From Rubrimonas sp036735545 (GTDB taxonomy: Bacteria; Pseudomonadota; Alphaproteobacteria; Rhodobacterales; Rhodobacteraceae), in the NCBI GenBank assembly GCA_036735545.1, contig DAINOD010000018.1:1-44176 (forward strand): a stretch of DNA of 44,176 bases, in the 5' to 3' direction. The notes below the pieces were generated by a model. The model did not search any database. It worked only from the letters and a program-made list of their open reading frames with translations, and had not been told where the DNA came from. Made by a program: the position numbers and the translations under genes. Shown here one piece after another: positions 27,354-35,188 of this stretch; position 1 is the stretch's first letter, and each line of letters opens with the position of its first letter.

Positions 27354-27862
27354 TGACGCGAGAACCGCCAAGCCGAGAGACGCAGGACGGACCCCTGTTC
27401 GCCCTGTTCACCGAGGTCGCCATCGTCGCGCAGCTTTCGCGGGCCATGCTGGAGCGGCGATTGCCCGACGGCCTGCTCGCCACCCATTTCGGCGTGCTGA
27501 GCCACCTCGCCCGCCGGGGCGCGCCGGCGACGCCGCTGGCCATCGCCCGCGCCTTCCAGACGCCCAAGGCCAGCATGACCCACACGCTGGCCGGGCTGCA
27601 GGCGCGCGGCCTGATCGAGACGCGGCCCGATCCGCGCGACGGCCGCGGCAAGCTGGTGTCCATCACCGAGGCCGGCGGTCGGCTGCGCGCCGAGGCCGTC
27701 GCCGCCATGGCCGCCGATCTCGGCGCGCTGTCCGCGGCGGGATGGGGGCCCCAGGACGCGCAGGCGCTGCTGCCCGCGCTCAGCCGTCTGCGGGCGGTGC
27801 TGGACGCCATGCGCGACGCAGAAGCGCCGCCAGCGCCGCCGGATCCTCCCAGCGCAGCCTGA
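27353..27862 (+). CDS. MarR-family transcriptional regulator
   Basis: A 169-aa winged-helix regulator. The DNA-binding part covers about residues 45-105: LLATHFGVLSHLARRG, PLAIARAFQTPKASMTHTLAGL (recognition helix region) and GLIETRPDPRDGRGKLVSITEAG (wing). The ATG at 27353 overlaps the stop of the nitroreductase gene; the frame upstream of it is antisense noise. The last 27 residues or so are low-complexity Pro/Ala and are encoded antisense to the 3' end of lpxK (83 bp overlap). It probably represses its own operon through the paired palindromes at 26117-26150. Confidence 0.9.
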   Translation: MTREPPSRETQDGPLFALFTEVAIVAQLSRAMLERRLPDGLLATHFGVLSHLARRGAPATPLAIARAFQTPKASMTHTLAGLQARGLIETRPDPRDGRGKLVSITEAGGRLRAEAVAAMAADLGALSAAGWGPQDAQALLPALSRLRAVLDAMRDAEAPPAPPDPPSAA

Positions 27863-28787
27863 CCGGCAGCGCCATGACCTCGCGGCGGAAGGCGGGCGGC
27901 AGGCGCGCGGCGTCCTTCTCGGTCGTGACCAGCATCGCGTCTGCGGCGCGCGCCTCGGCCACCATCCGGCGCAGCACCGCGGGCGCGTAGGGTGCGTGGT
28001 CTGGGAAGGCGTGGACGGCCACAAGCCGCGCGCCGCAGGACCGCAGCGTGGCGAAGAACTTCTCCGGCCGCGCGATGCCGGCGAAGCCGACCACCGCCGC
28101 GTCCCGAAGCGGCAGGCCGGTGGCCAGCGGCTCCAGCCGCGCGCGCAGCAGCGGCAGCCTGTCCAGCGCGGGCCAGCGGGCCCGCAGGGCGTCGATCTCG
28201 GCGTCGGCGCCGATGGCGACCACGGCGTCGGCGCGGGCGAGGCCCTCGGCGACCGGCTCGCGCAGGGGGCCGGACGGCATCACGCGGCCGTTGCCGAAGC
28301 CCGCCGCCGCGTCGACCACGACCAGCGAAAGGTCGCGCGCCAGGTGCGGGTTCTGGTGGCCGTCGTCCATCACCACCACGTCGGCCCCGGCGGCGGCGGC
28401 GGCCTCGGCCCCGGCCGCCCGGTCGCGCGCCACCCAGACCGGCGCCCAGGCGGCCAGCAGCAGGGGCTCGTCGCCCACATCGGCGGCGGCGTCCCGGGCG
28501 GGGTCCACCCGATGCGGCCCGCGCGCGCGACCGCCGTAGCCGCGGGTCAGGGCGTGGGGATGCGCGCCCGCCTCGGCCAGGGCCTGCAGCAGCGCGATCG
28601 CCGTCGGCGTCTTGCCGGCCCCGCCCACCGTGAGCCCGCCGACGCAGATCACCGGCGCGCCCACGCGCCGCGGCCGCGCGCCCCGCCGGCGCAGGGCCGC
28701 CCCGAGGCGCCAGAGCCACGACAGCGGCGCCAGCGCCCGGGCGAGCAGGCTGTCGGGGTCGCGCCAGAAGGCGGGCGGGCGCATCAT
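27780..28787 (-). CDS. lpxK: tetraacyldisaccharide 4'-kinase (lipid A)
   Basis: Phosphorylates the 4' position of the lipid A precursor at the inner membrane; 335 aa. The Walker A-like loop GGLTVGGAGKTPT is near residues 50-62, and MDDGHQN near the middle carries the conserved acidic residues (family DDGFQ/DDGHQN). A single N-terminal hydrophobic segment (LARALAPLSWLWRLGAALR) anchors it. ATG 28787 overlaps the waaA stop by four bases. The 3' end overlaps the convergent marR gene by 83 bp. It is the last gene of the LPS cluster. Confidence 0.94.
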   Translation of the reverse strand: MMRPPAFWRDPDSLLARALAPLSWLWRLGAALRRRGARPRRVGAPVICVGGLTVGGAGKTPTAIALLQALAEAGAHPHALTRGYGGRARGPHRVDPARDAAADVGDEPLLLAAWAPVWVARDRAAGAEAAAAAGADVVVMDDGHQNPHLARDLSLVVVDAAAGFGNGRVMPSGPLREPVAEGLARADAVVAIGADAEIDALRARWPALDRLPLLRARLEPLATGLPLRDAAVVGFAGIARPEKFFATLRSCGARLVAVHAFPDHAPYAPAVLRRMVAEARAADAMLVTTEKDAARLPPAFRREVMALPVRLRWEDPAALAALLRRAWRPAPPADG

Positions 28788-30040
28788 CGCGCCATCAGCC
28801 CCAGCAGCGCCTGCGCAAGCCGCTCGGCCACGCCCTCGTCGCGCGCCAGCGCCGCCTGCGCCGCGGCGCCGCTCGCCGCCGCCTCGGGCGTGGGGCCGCC
28901 GCCCGGCGCCAGCGCCCAGCGGATCGCCGCGGCGAGCCCCGGCGCATCCGCCACCGGCCGGGCGACGCCGTCCAGCGCGGCGTAGGCGTCGGCGAAGGCC
29001 GCGACATGGGGGCCGTGGGCGAGCGCGACGCCCAGCGCTGCGGGCTCGTAGGGGTTGTGCCCGCCCATCGGCGCGACCGAACCGCCGACGAAGGCGAAGG
29101 GGGCGAGGCGATACCACAGCCCCATCTCGCCCAGCGTGTCGGCGACATAGACCGCCGCGCCGGCGGGGTCCTCGCCCAGCGCGCGCCGCGCGACCGCCAG
29201 CTCCCCGGCCAGCGCCGCGACCGCCGCGCCGCGCTCGGGGTGGCGCGGCGCGACGATCGTCAGGAGGCCCGGCAGCCCCGCCGCGCGATGGGCGGCCAGC
29301 GCCAGCGCCTCCTCCCCCTCGTGGGTCGAGGCGGCGAGCCAGACCGGCCGTCCCGCCAGCGCCGCGCGCAGCCGCGCCAGCGCGCCCGGGTCGGCGGCGG
29401 GGGGCGCCGCGGCGGCCTTCAGCGCGCCGCCGACGGAAAGGGCCGCCGGGTCGGCCCCAAGCGCGGCGAGCCGGGCGGCGTTGGCGCCGTCCTGCGCGGC
29501 GATCAGCGCGAAGCGGCGCAGCAGCGCCCGCGCCATGCCCGGCGCGCGGCCCCAGCCGCGCAGGGACCGCTCGGACAGCCGCGCGTTGACCAGCGCCAGC
29601 GGCGCGCGCGTGGCGCAAAGGGTCTCCGGCCACAGCTCGCTGTCCACCCGCACCGCCAGATCGGGCCGCCAATGGGCCAGGAAGCGCGCCACCCAGGGGG
29701 CCACGTCCAGCGGCGCGAACTGGTGCGCCACGCCCGGCGGCAGCAGCGGCGCCAGCACCTGCGCCGAGGTCCGCGTGCCGCTGGTGAGCAGGAAAGCCAG
29801 CCCCGGCCGGGCGCGCGCCAGCGCCTGCGCCAGCGTCAGCGCCGCGAGCGCCTCGCCGACGCTGGCCCCGTGCAGCCAGACCAGCGGCCCGTCGGGGCGG
29901 GGGACGGAGGCGACGCCGCGCCGCTCCGCCAGCCGCGCCGGATCCTCGCGGCCCCGCGCCGCGCGCCGGGCGAGCCAGAGCCGCGCGGCGGGCGCAGCGA
30001 GGCGCGAGACGGCGCGGTAGAGCGCGAGCGCGGGGCTCAC
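28784..30040 (-). CDS. waaA: 3-deoxy-D-manno-octulosonic acid transferase
   Basis: Adds Kdo from CMP-Kdo to the lipid A precursor; GT30 family, 418 aa. Family motifs: WLHGASVGE with the catalytic Glu, LLTSGTRTSAQV, VDSELWPE, NARLSERS, and FVGGSVAPMGGHNPYEPAALG near residue 320. The GTG at 30040 is used because it begins the family N-terminus (SPALALYRAVSRL) and overlaps the previous stop as GTGA; the open frame to 30667 is not protein-like. It is coupled to lpxK downstream and to the DUF374 gene upstream. Confidence 0.94.
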   Translation of the reverse strand: MSPALALYRAVSRLAAPAARLWLARRAARGREDPARLAERRGVASVPRPDGPLVWLHGASVGEALAALTLAQALARARPGLAFLLTSGTRTSAQVLAPLLPPGVAHQFAPLDVAPWVARFLAHWRPDLAVRVDSELWPETLCATRAPLALVNARLSERSLRGWGRAPGMARALLRRFALIAAQDGANAARLAALGADPAALSVGGALKAAAAPPAADPGALARLRAALAGRPVWLAASTHEGEEALALAAHRAAGLPGLLTIVAPRHPERGAAVAALAGELAVARRALGEDPAGAAVYVADTLGEMGLWYRLAPFAFVGGSVAPMGGHNPYEPAALGVALAHGPHVAAFADAYAALDGVARPVADAPGLAAAIRWALAPGGGPTPEAAASGAAAQAALARDEGVAERLAQALLGLMAR

Positions 30041-30741
30041 GCGCGCGCGACCGGGGTTCGGCCCGCGGCCTCGTCGGCCCGGGCGGCGACGGCGATCAAG
30101 GCCGCGTCGATGCGGGCGAGATGGTCGGCCGGCGCGGCGTCGGCGTCGGGCGGCGGGATGGCGGGCCCGTAGACCATCGTCCCGCGGTCGAAGGGCAGGG
30201 GCGCGACGAAGCGGTCCCAGCTCGACAACACGATCCCGCGCCGCGTGGCGAAGGCGATGGGCTGCACCGGGACCCGCGCCGCCGCCGCCAGCGCCGCCAC
30301 CCCCGGCTGGGCGCGCATCCGCGGGCCGCGGGGGCCATCCACCGCGATGGCCACGACCGAGCCCGCGCGCAGTTCGCGCAGGGCCGCCACCGTCACCGCG
30401 CGGCCACCCTTGTCCTTGCCCGGCTTGCGAGGATCGGCGCTGGAGCCGCGGATGCAGACGACGCCGAACCGCTCCGCGATGCGGGCGAAGACGTCGCCGT
30501 CGCGCGCCGCCGAGATCACCGCGATCGTGCGCCGCCCCGGCAGCGCCCAGAGCGGCGAGAACACCAGCCGGCCATGCCAGAACGCGGCGATGAAGGGGCC
30601 GCCATGGGCGGCCGCCGCGCGGCGGTGCGCCGCGCCCTCGACCGTCCAGCGCGTCGTGCGCCAGCACAGGGCGATGTAGCCCGCCGCCAGCCGGACGAGC
30701 GCGGCGCGGGCCGCCTCGCCCAGGCGGCGACGCAGGCTCAC
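30037..30741 (-). CDS. DUF374 lysophospholipid acyltransferase-like protein
   Basis: A 234-aa protein of the DUF374 / LPLAT-like family, commonly found next to waaA in alphaproteobacteria. An N-terminal hydrophobic helix is followed by PFIAAFWHGRLVFSP, where the family keeps a His, and by ISAARDGDVFARIAERFGV, RGSS and VAIAVDGPRGPR, the family hallmark. Start GTG 30741 overlaps the upstream stop as GTGA. A role in lipid A or LPS modification is inferred from the context; no acyl donor or acceptor has been assigned that I know of. Confidence 0.87.
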   Translation of the reverse strand: MSLRRRLGEAARAALVRLAAGYIALCWRTTRWTVEGAAHRRAAAAHGGPFIAAFWHGRLVFSPLWALPGRRTIAVISAARDGDVFARIAERFGVVCIRGSSADPRKPGKDKGGRAVTVAALRELRAGSVVAIAVDGPRGPRMRAQPGVAALAAAARVPVQPIAFATRRGIVLSSWDRFVAPLPFDRGTMVYGPAIPPPDADAAPADHLARIDAALIAVAARADEAAGRTPVARA

Positions 30742-30980
30742 CCGAGCTTCTGGGTCGGGCCGCCCTCGCTGTCCTCGTCCAGCAGACGGTGCAGATGGGC
30801 GATGAAATAGCGGGTCTGGGCGCTGTCCACGGTCCGCTGCGCCGCCGCCTTCCAGGCCACCTTCGCCGAGGCGTAGTCGGGATAGACGCCCACCACGTCG
30901 ATCCTGCCGGGGTCGACGAACTCGGTCCCGCGCGGATCGGTCAGTTCGCCGCCGAAGACCAGATGCAGAAGCTGGGGCAT
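30738..30980 (-). CDS. DUF4170 family protein
   Basis: An 80-aa cytoplasmic protein, MPQLLHLVFGGEL at the start and HLHRLLDEDSEG near the end, typical of the short DUF4170 family. ATG 30980 is preferred to the upstream frame (open to 31025), because the family begins at this Met. It stands between cysQ and the DUF374 gene in the LPS cluster, the arrangement usual for Rhodobacterales. Function is not known. The 29-bp tandem repeat array lies just upstream, from 31033. Confidence 0.85.
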   Translation of the reverse strand: MPQLLHLVFGGELTDPRGTEFVDPGRIDVVGVYPDYASAKVAWKAAAQRTVDSAQTRYFIAHLHRLLDEDSEGGPTQKLG

Positions 30981-31032
30981 CGCCGCGACCCTCCGTGAAC
31001 CCGCGCGCACCATACGCCGCGACACAGCACGG

Positions 31033-31140
31033 TCAACGCGGCGCGCAGCGCCGACGGGCCGTCAACGCGGCGCGCAGCGCCGACGCGCCATCAACAAGGC
31101 GCGCTGCGCCGACGCGCCATCAACGCGGCGTGCAGGGCCG
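31033..31140. repeat. 29-bp tandem repeat at the 3' end of cysQ (about 3.7 copies)
   Basis: Units start at 31033, 31062, 31091 and 31120 (last one partial, up to the N run). Each begins TCAAC and carries a GGCGC-GC(A/T)-GCGCC small hairpin. Copies differ at only a few bases. The rightmost units are the 3' end of the cysQ coding sequence, so the others look like duplications of that end. The 29-bp length is not a multiple of three. Confidence 0.85.
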
Positions 31141-32022
31141 NNNNNNNNNNNNNNNNNNNNNNNNNNNNNNNNNNNNNNNNNNNNNNNNNNNNNNNNNNNN
31201 NNNNNNNNNNNNNNNNNNNNNNNNNNNNNNNNNNNNNNNNGGCGCGCTGCGCCGACGCGCCATCAACGCGGCGTGCAGGGCCGGCGGCGCGACCATCAGC
31301 CCCCCGGCCCGCGCCGAGGGGGCGTTGAAGCGAAGCGATGCGCCGTCGGCGTCGGTCACGGTGCAGCCGGCCTCCGCGGCGATCAGGGCGCCGGCGGCCG
31401 CGTCCCACTCCCAGACCGGGCGGAACGTCAGCGTCGCGTCGGCCCCGCCGTCGGCCACCAGGCAGAAGCGGTGGATCAGCGAGGGGCGGTAGCCTCGCGC
31501 CACCGCCGGCGCGCCGCCGGGCCAGTGCCGCGGCTCGAACTGCGGCTTGCCCGCCAGCACGGCGGCGCCGTCGGGCTCGACCCGCCCGGAATGGCGGATC
31601 GGCGCCCCGTCGCAGGCGGCGCCGCGGCCCGCGGCGGCGGCGTAGAGGCGGCCGAGCGCCGGAAACCACGCCACTGCGGCGACCGGCGCCCCGTCGTCCA
31701 CCACCGCCAGCGCCACGCACCAGCCGACCTCGCCGGCGATGAAGGCGCGGGTGCCGTCGATGGGGTCGACGATGAAGACCCGGCCGTGGGCGAGGCGCGC
31801 AGGGTCGTCCGGCGTCTCCTCCGACAGCCAGCCATAGCCCGGGCGGGCGCCGCGCAGCCGCTCCTTCAGCCGCGCGTCAGCGGCGAGGTCGGCCTCGGTG
31901 ACCGGCCCCGCGTCGCCCGGCTTGTCCCAGCGCCGCGGGTCGCGGCGGAAAAAGCCCATGACGACGTCGCCCGCCTCGCGCGCGGCCCCGGCAAGCAGCG
32001 CCAGATCGGCCTCAGGCGACAA
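31091..32022 (-). CDS. cysQ: inositol monophosphatase family / 3'(2'),5'-bisphosphate nucleotidase, interrupted by the gap
   Basis: Metal-dependent phosphatase of the CysQ/IMPase family, probably acting on PAP from sulfate assimilation. Metal motifs: LSEE (E68-E69), DPIDGT (86-91) and WEWDAAAG (second Asp motif). The start is TTG 32022 (minus-strand GAGGG upstream), overlapping the pmbA stop by 11 bases; no better ATG or GTG gives a full N-terminus. The C-terminus runs into the 100-N gap. If the N run and one 43-bp copy are removed, the frame continues as ALHAALMARRRSAPC to a stop at 31091, giving 262 aa and a whole number of codons. As written, it reads out of frame after the gap. Confidence 0.85.
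31141..31240. other. assembly gap (100 N)
   Basis: Exactly 100 N, the conventional placeholder for a gap of unknown size. The 43 bases before it (31098-31140) and the 43 after it (31241-31283) are identical, which suggests two overlapping contig ends that were not merged. The frame through the gap is arbitrary. Confidence 0.98.
31241..31283. repeat. 43-bp copy of the sequence at the other gap edge
   Basis: This segment is identical base for base to 31098-31140, and each copy abuts the N run. It is most simply a single genomic sequence written twice. A true extra round of the tandem repeat is the alternative. Confidence 0.85.
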
Positions 32023-33349
32023 CGAGGCCCTCGACGCGCAGCGACGGCGCGGCGTTGGCGACCCAGGGATCGGGGTCGTCGGCGGCCGCGATGCTGCGCA
32101 GCATCTCCGGCAGCGAGCCGGCGATGGTGGCCTCGGAGACCGGATGGACGATCTCGCCGCCCTCGACCCAGAAGCCCGCCGCGCCGCGGCTGTAGGCGCC
32201 GGTCGTGGCGTTGACGCTGGAGCCCAGCATCGAGGTCACGATCAGGCCCGTCCCCATCTCGGCGATCAGCGCCGCGCGGCTGACCGTCCCCGGGGTCAGG
32301 CGCAGGTTGGTCGCGCCCGGCGAGGGCGGCGAGCCCACCCCGCGCCGCGCGTTGCCGGTGGTGGCGAGGCCGAGTTGGCGCGCCGACGCCGCGTCGAGCA
32401 GCCAGCGCCGCAGCACGCCGCCCTCGACTATGGCGCTGGGGCGGGCGGCCACGCCCTCGGCGTCGAAGGGGCGGCTGGCGGGCATGCCGGGCAGGGTCGG
32501 GTCCTCCAGCAGCGTCGCCCAGTCCGGCAAGACCGACTCGCCCATGCGCCCGCGCAGCCAGCTCGCGCCCCGGGCCACCGCCGCGCCGTTGGCCGCCGCG
32601 ACCAGATGGCCGATCAGCGAGGGCGCCACGCGACGGTCGAACAGCACCGGCCAGGCGCCCTTCGGCGCCTTGCGCGGGCCGAGGCGCGCGACCGCGCGCT
32701 CGCCGGCGCGGCGGCCGATCTCCGCAGGGTCGGGCAGGTCGGCCCAGCGCCGGCGCGAGGCGTAGTCGTAGTCGCCCTCCATCCCCGTCCCGGCGCCGGC
32801 GATGGCCGAGACCGAGAGGCCGGCGGAGCTGCGCGCATAGCCGCCGGAGAAGCCGTTCGAGGTCGCGATGGCGATGGCGCTGCGGCTGACGCCGGCGGTC
32901 GCGCCGTCCACCTGCGCCACGCCCCGCACCGCCAGGGCCGCGGCCTCGGCGGCGCGCGCCGCCGCCTCCAGCGCCTCGGGCGATGGCGGCGGGGCGTCGT
33001 CGGTCAGGGCGAGGTCGGCCGGCGACGGGGCCGCGCCCCGCGCCTCGGGCTCGAGCAGACCGCAGAACGGGTCCTCCGGCGCCTCGCGCGCCATGGCGAC
33101 AGCGCGGGCGGCCACCTCGCGGATGGTCTCCGGCGCGGCGTCGGAGGCGGAGACGCAGGCCTGCCGCCGCCCGACCAGCGCGCGCACGCCGAAATCCACC
33201 GCCTCGGCGCGGCCCGCCTCCTCAAGCCGCCCCGCGCGCACGGCGATGGAGGTCTCCTCGCCGCGCATCGCCAGCGCGTCCGCGTCGTCCGCCCCGGCGG
33301 CCAGCGCCGCCGCCACCAGCCGGTGCGCGAGATCCTGCAGATCGTCCAT
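32012..33349 (-). CDS. pmbA: TldD/PmbA family metalloprotease subunit
   Basis: Subunit TldE/PmbA of the TldD-TldE type peptidase, 445 aa; in E. coli it takes part in microcin B17 maturation and CcdA breakdown. N-terminal segment LAMRGEETSIAVRAGRLEEAGRAE and the C-terminal ATTGAYSRGAAGFWVEGGEIVHPVSE are family hallmarks. As expected for the PmbA partner, I do not see the HExxxH zinc motif of TldD. ATG 33349 shares one base with the stop of the MAPEG gene; a GTG one codon earlier is possible. It stands directly before cysQ, as is common in alphaproteobacteria. Confidence 0.93.
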   Translation of the reverse strand: MDDLQDLAHRLVAAALAAGADDADALAMRGEETSIAVRAGRLEEAGRAEAVDFGVRALVGRRQACVSASDAAPETIREVAARAVAMAREAPEDPFCGLLEPEARGAAPSPADLALTDDAPPPSPEALEAAARAAEAAALAVRGVAQVDGATAGVSRSAIAIATSNGFSGGYARSSAGLSVSAIAGAGTGMEGDYDYASRRRWADLPDPAEIGRRAGERAVARLGPRKAPKGAWPVLFDRRVAPSLIGHLVAAANGAAVARGASWLRGRMGESVLPDWATLLEDPTLPGMPASRPFDAEGVAARPSAIVEGGVLRRWLLDAASARQLGLATTGNARRGVGSPPSPGATNLRLTPGTVSRAALIAEMGTGLIVTSMLGSSVNATTGAYSRGAAGFWVEGGEIVHPVSEATIAGSLPEMLRSIAAADDPDPWVANAAPSLRVEGLVVA

Positions 33350-33750
33350 CACAGACCCCCTACCAGCGCATGGCCGACCAGCCCGACCGACGAGAGCAGC
33401 ATCGCGCCGATGGTCAGCGCCATGCCGGTCGCGCGCAGGCCGAGGCTCTGGGGCGCGGCGACCATGTGGAAGGCGTGGGTCAGCCGGCCGACCGTGAGCG
33501 ACAGGCCCAGCAGATGCGCGACCCAGCCCGGCGCGCCGACCAACTCGACCAGCACGAGCAGCAGGACGGCGAGCGGGATGGTCTCGGCCGCGTTGCCGTG
33601 GGCGCGGATGGCGCGCATCAGCGCCGGCGCGCCGCCGTCGCCGAGCATGACGCCGGCCCTTCCGCGCTCGCGTCCGACAAGGACCGCGAGACCGATCAGG
33701 ATGAGCGCGTTCAGGCCGGCGTAGAGGGCGGCGATCAGGGGGGGCTGCAT
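33349..33750 (-). CDS. MAPEG family membrane protein
   Basis: A 133-aa inner-membrane protein with four hydrophobic segments (about residues 4-24, 55-74, 77-95 and 108-128). RAIRAHGNAAETIPLAVLLL is the conserved MAPEG segment (usual form RAxRAHxNxxE). Members conjugate glutathione or bind eicosanoid-like lipids, but bacterial ones are mostly uncharacterised. It is the first gene of the leftward LPS cluster, with its stop overlapping the pmbA start, and the 74 bases before it contain GC-rich palindromic sequence only (for example GGGCGCGCGCCC at 33783-33794). Confidence 0.85.
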   Translation of the reverse strand: MQPPLIAALYAGLNALILIGLAVLVGRERGRAGVMLGDGGAPALMRAIRAHGNAAETIPLAVLLLVLVELVGAPGWVAHLLGLSLTVGRLTHAFHMVAAPQSLGLRATGMALTIGAMLLSSVGLVGHALVGGL

Positions 33751-33824
33751 GGGGTGCTCCGGTTTGCGCTGCGGAGCCTAGCGGGCGCGCGCCCCGCGTC
33801 CAGCCCCGCCGGTCGGGCGGCGGA

Positions 33825-35102
33825 TCAGGCGGCGGATTTGGCGAAGGCGGCCTCGGTCGAGGCCCAGAGCCGGGGAACCGCCTCGGCCTCCCGCGCCGCC
33901 AGCCGGGCGGCCTCGGCCGTAAGGTAGTCGCGGGTCAACGGCACGCCGTCGCGCTCGCGCCCGAGCTGGAGCTGCATGACGCAGGACGAGCCGTGCTCGA
34001 AGGCCCCGACGCACGCGGCGAGGTAGAAGTCCCACATCCGCCGGAAAGGCGCGTCGTAGCGTTCGGGCAACCGGTCCTGCGCGGCGAGGAAGCGCCGCCG
34101 CCATTCGCGCAGGGTGCGCGCGTAGTGCAGCCGCCACACCTCGACGTCGAGCGTCCAGAGCCCGGAGCGCTCGACGGCGGCCAGCGTCTCGGACATCGCG
34201 GGGCTGTAGCCGCCGGGAAAGATGTGCTTGCGGATGAAGGGACCGGTCACGCCGGGCGGCGCCTTGGTCGAGATCGAGTGGATCAGCGCCACGCCGCCGG
34301 GGCCCAGCCGGTCGCGCGTCTGGAGAAAGTAGTTCGACAACTCACCGACGCCGACATGCTCCAGCATTCCGACCGAAACCACGCGATCGAAACGCTCGGT
34401 CACCTCGCGATAGTCGCGCAGCTCGAAGCGCACCCGGTCCGACAGGCCCATGGCCCCGGCCCGCGCCTGCGCCACGGCGAGCTGCTCCTGCGCCAGCGTG
34501 ACCCCGACGACCTCCACGTCGGCCACGGCAGCAAGGTAGAGCGCCATGCCGCCCCAGCCGCAGCCGATGTCGAGCACGCGCATCCCCGGCCGCAGCGCGA
34601 GCTTGGCCGCGATGTGGCGTTTCTTGGCGGTCTGTGCGTCCTCCAGCGTCGCCACGCCCTCGGCCCAGTAGCCGCAGGAGTACTGCATGTCCGCATCGAG
34701 CATCAGCCGGTAGAGATCGTTGCCGATGTCGTAGTGCGCCTGAGCGTTGCGCCGCGCGCGGCTGACGGTGTTGTGGGTCAGCAGCCGCCGCGCCCGGCGA
34801 GCCACGCCGCGCCAGAAGATCTGGCCGGGCGTCAGGTCGAAGTGGCGCTTGTTGACGAAAAAGACCTCCAGCAGGTCCATCACGTCGCCCTGCTCCAGGG
34901 TCAGGGAACCGTCCATGAAGGCTTCGCCGGCCTTCAGCTCCGGGTTCAGCGCGATGCGCCAGTCGAGCGAGGCGTCGTGGATGCGGATCGCGGCCGACGG
35001 CCCCTCGCCATCGCCGAAGGTCCAGACGCGGCCGTCCGGGCCGGTCAGCGTGAGGCGGCCCCGCTTGACCGCCTTCGCCAGCAGCATCGGCAAGAGCCGC
35101 AT
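33825..35102 (-). CDS. cfa: cyclopropane-fatty-acyl-phospholipid synthase family methyltransferase
   Basis: SAM-dependent methyltransferase acting on double bonds of membrane lipid acyl chains; 425 aa. The SAM motif is VLDIGCGWGGMALYLA; other family segments are AQAHYDIGNDLYRLMLD, MQYSCGYW, VSVGMLEHVG and FIRKHIFPGGY. ATG 35102 is chosen for its Shine-Dalgarno GAGGGGG (minus strand, about 35108-35114); an ATG at 35126 adds eight residues with no good site. Members of this family may make cyclopropane or methylated unsaturated fatty acids; which one cannot be told here. Confidence 0.92.
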   Translation of the reverse strand: MRLLPMLLAKAVKRGRLTLTGPDGRVWTFGDGEGPSAAIRIHDASLDWRIALNPELKAGEAFMDGSLTLEQGDVMDLLEVFFVNKRHFDLTPGQIFWRGVARRARRLLTHNTVSRARRNAQAHYDIGNDLYRLMLDADMQYSCGYWAEGVATLEDAQTAKKRHIAAKLALRPGMRVLDIGCGWGGMALYLAAVADVEVVGVTLAQEQLAVAQARAGAMGLSDRVRFELRDYREVTERFDRVVSVGMLEHVGVGELSNYFLQTRDRLGPGGVALIHSISTKAPPGVTGPFIRKHIFPGGYSPAMSETLAAVERSGLWTLDVEVWRLHYARTLREWRRRFLAAQDRLPERYDAPFRRMWDFYLAACVGAFEHGSSCVMQLQLGRERDGVPLTRDYLTAEAARLAAREAEAVPRLWASTEAAFAKSAA

Positions 35103-35188
35103 CGACGTCCCCCTCGCCACGCGCATCCCCCGCGCCGACTGCTCGCCCTAGCGCCGCGAGCGGGTCTCGCGCAAGCCGGGGGGCGCGC

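Noticed and set aside
31033..31140. Possible CRISPR array (29-bp repeats)
   Set aside because: Repeat units are directly abutting with no unique spacers, and no cas genes are in the window. It is a simple tandem duplication.
31091..32022. Frameshift or pseudogene in cysQ
   Set aside because: The frame change comes only from the 100 N; merging the identical 43-bp gap edges restores one open frame with all active-site motifs.
33783..33794. GGGCGCGCGCCC palindrome as a terminator between cfa and MAPEG
   Set aside because: It is a short palindrome with almost no loop and no T tract, in a region where GC-rich palindromes arise by chance.
35155..35171. Small CGCGAG/CTCGCG hairpin between mlaC and cfa as a terminator
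   Set aside because: Only a 6-bp stem without a T tract, between genes in the same direction; too weak to call.
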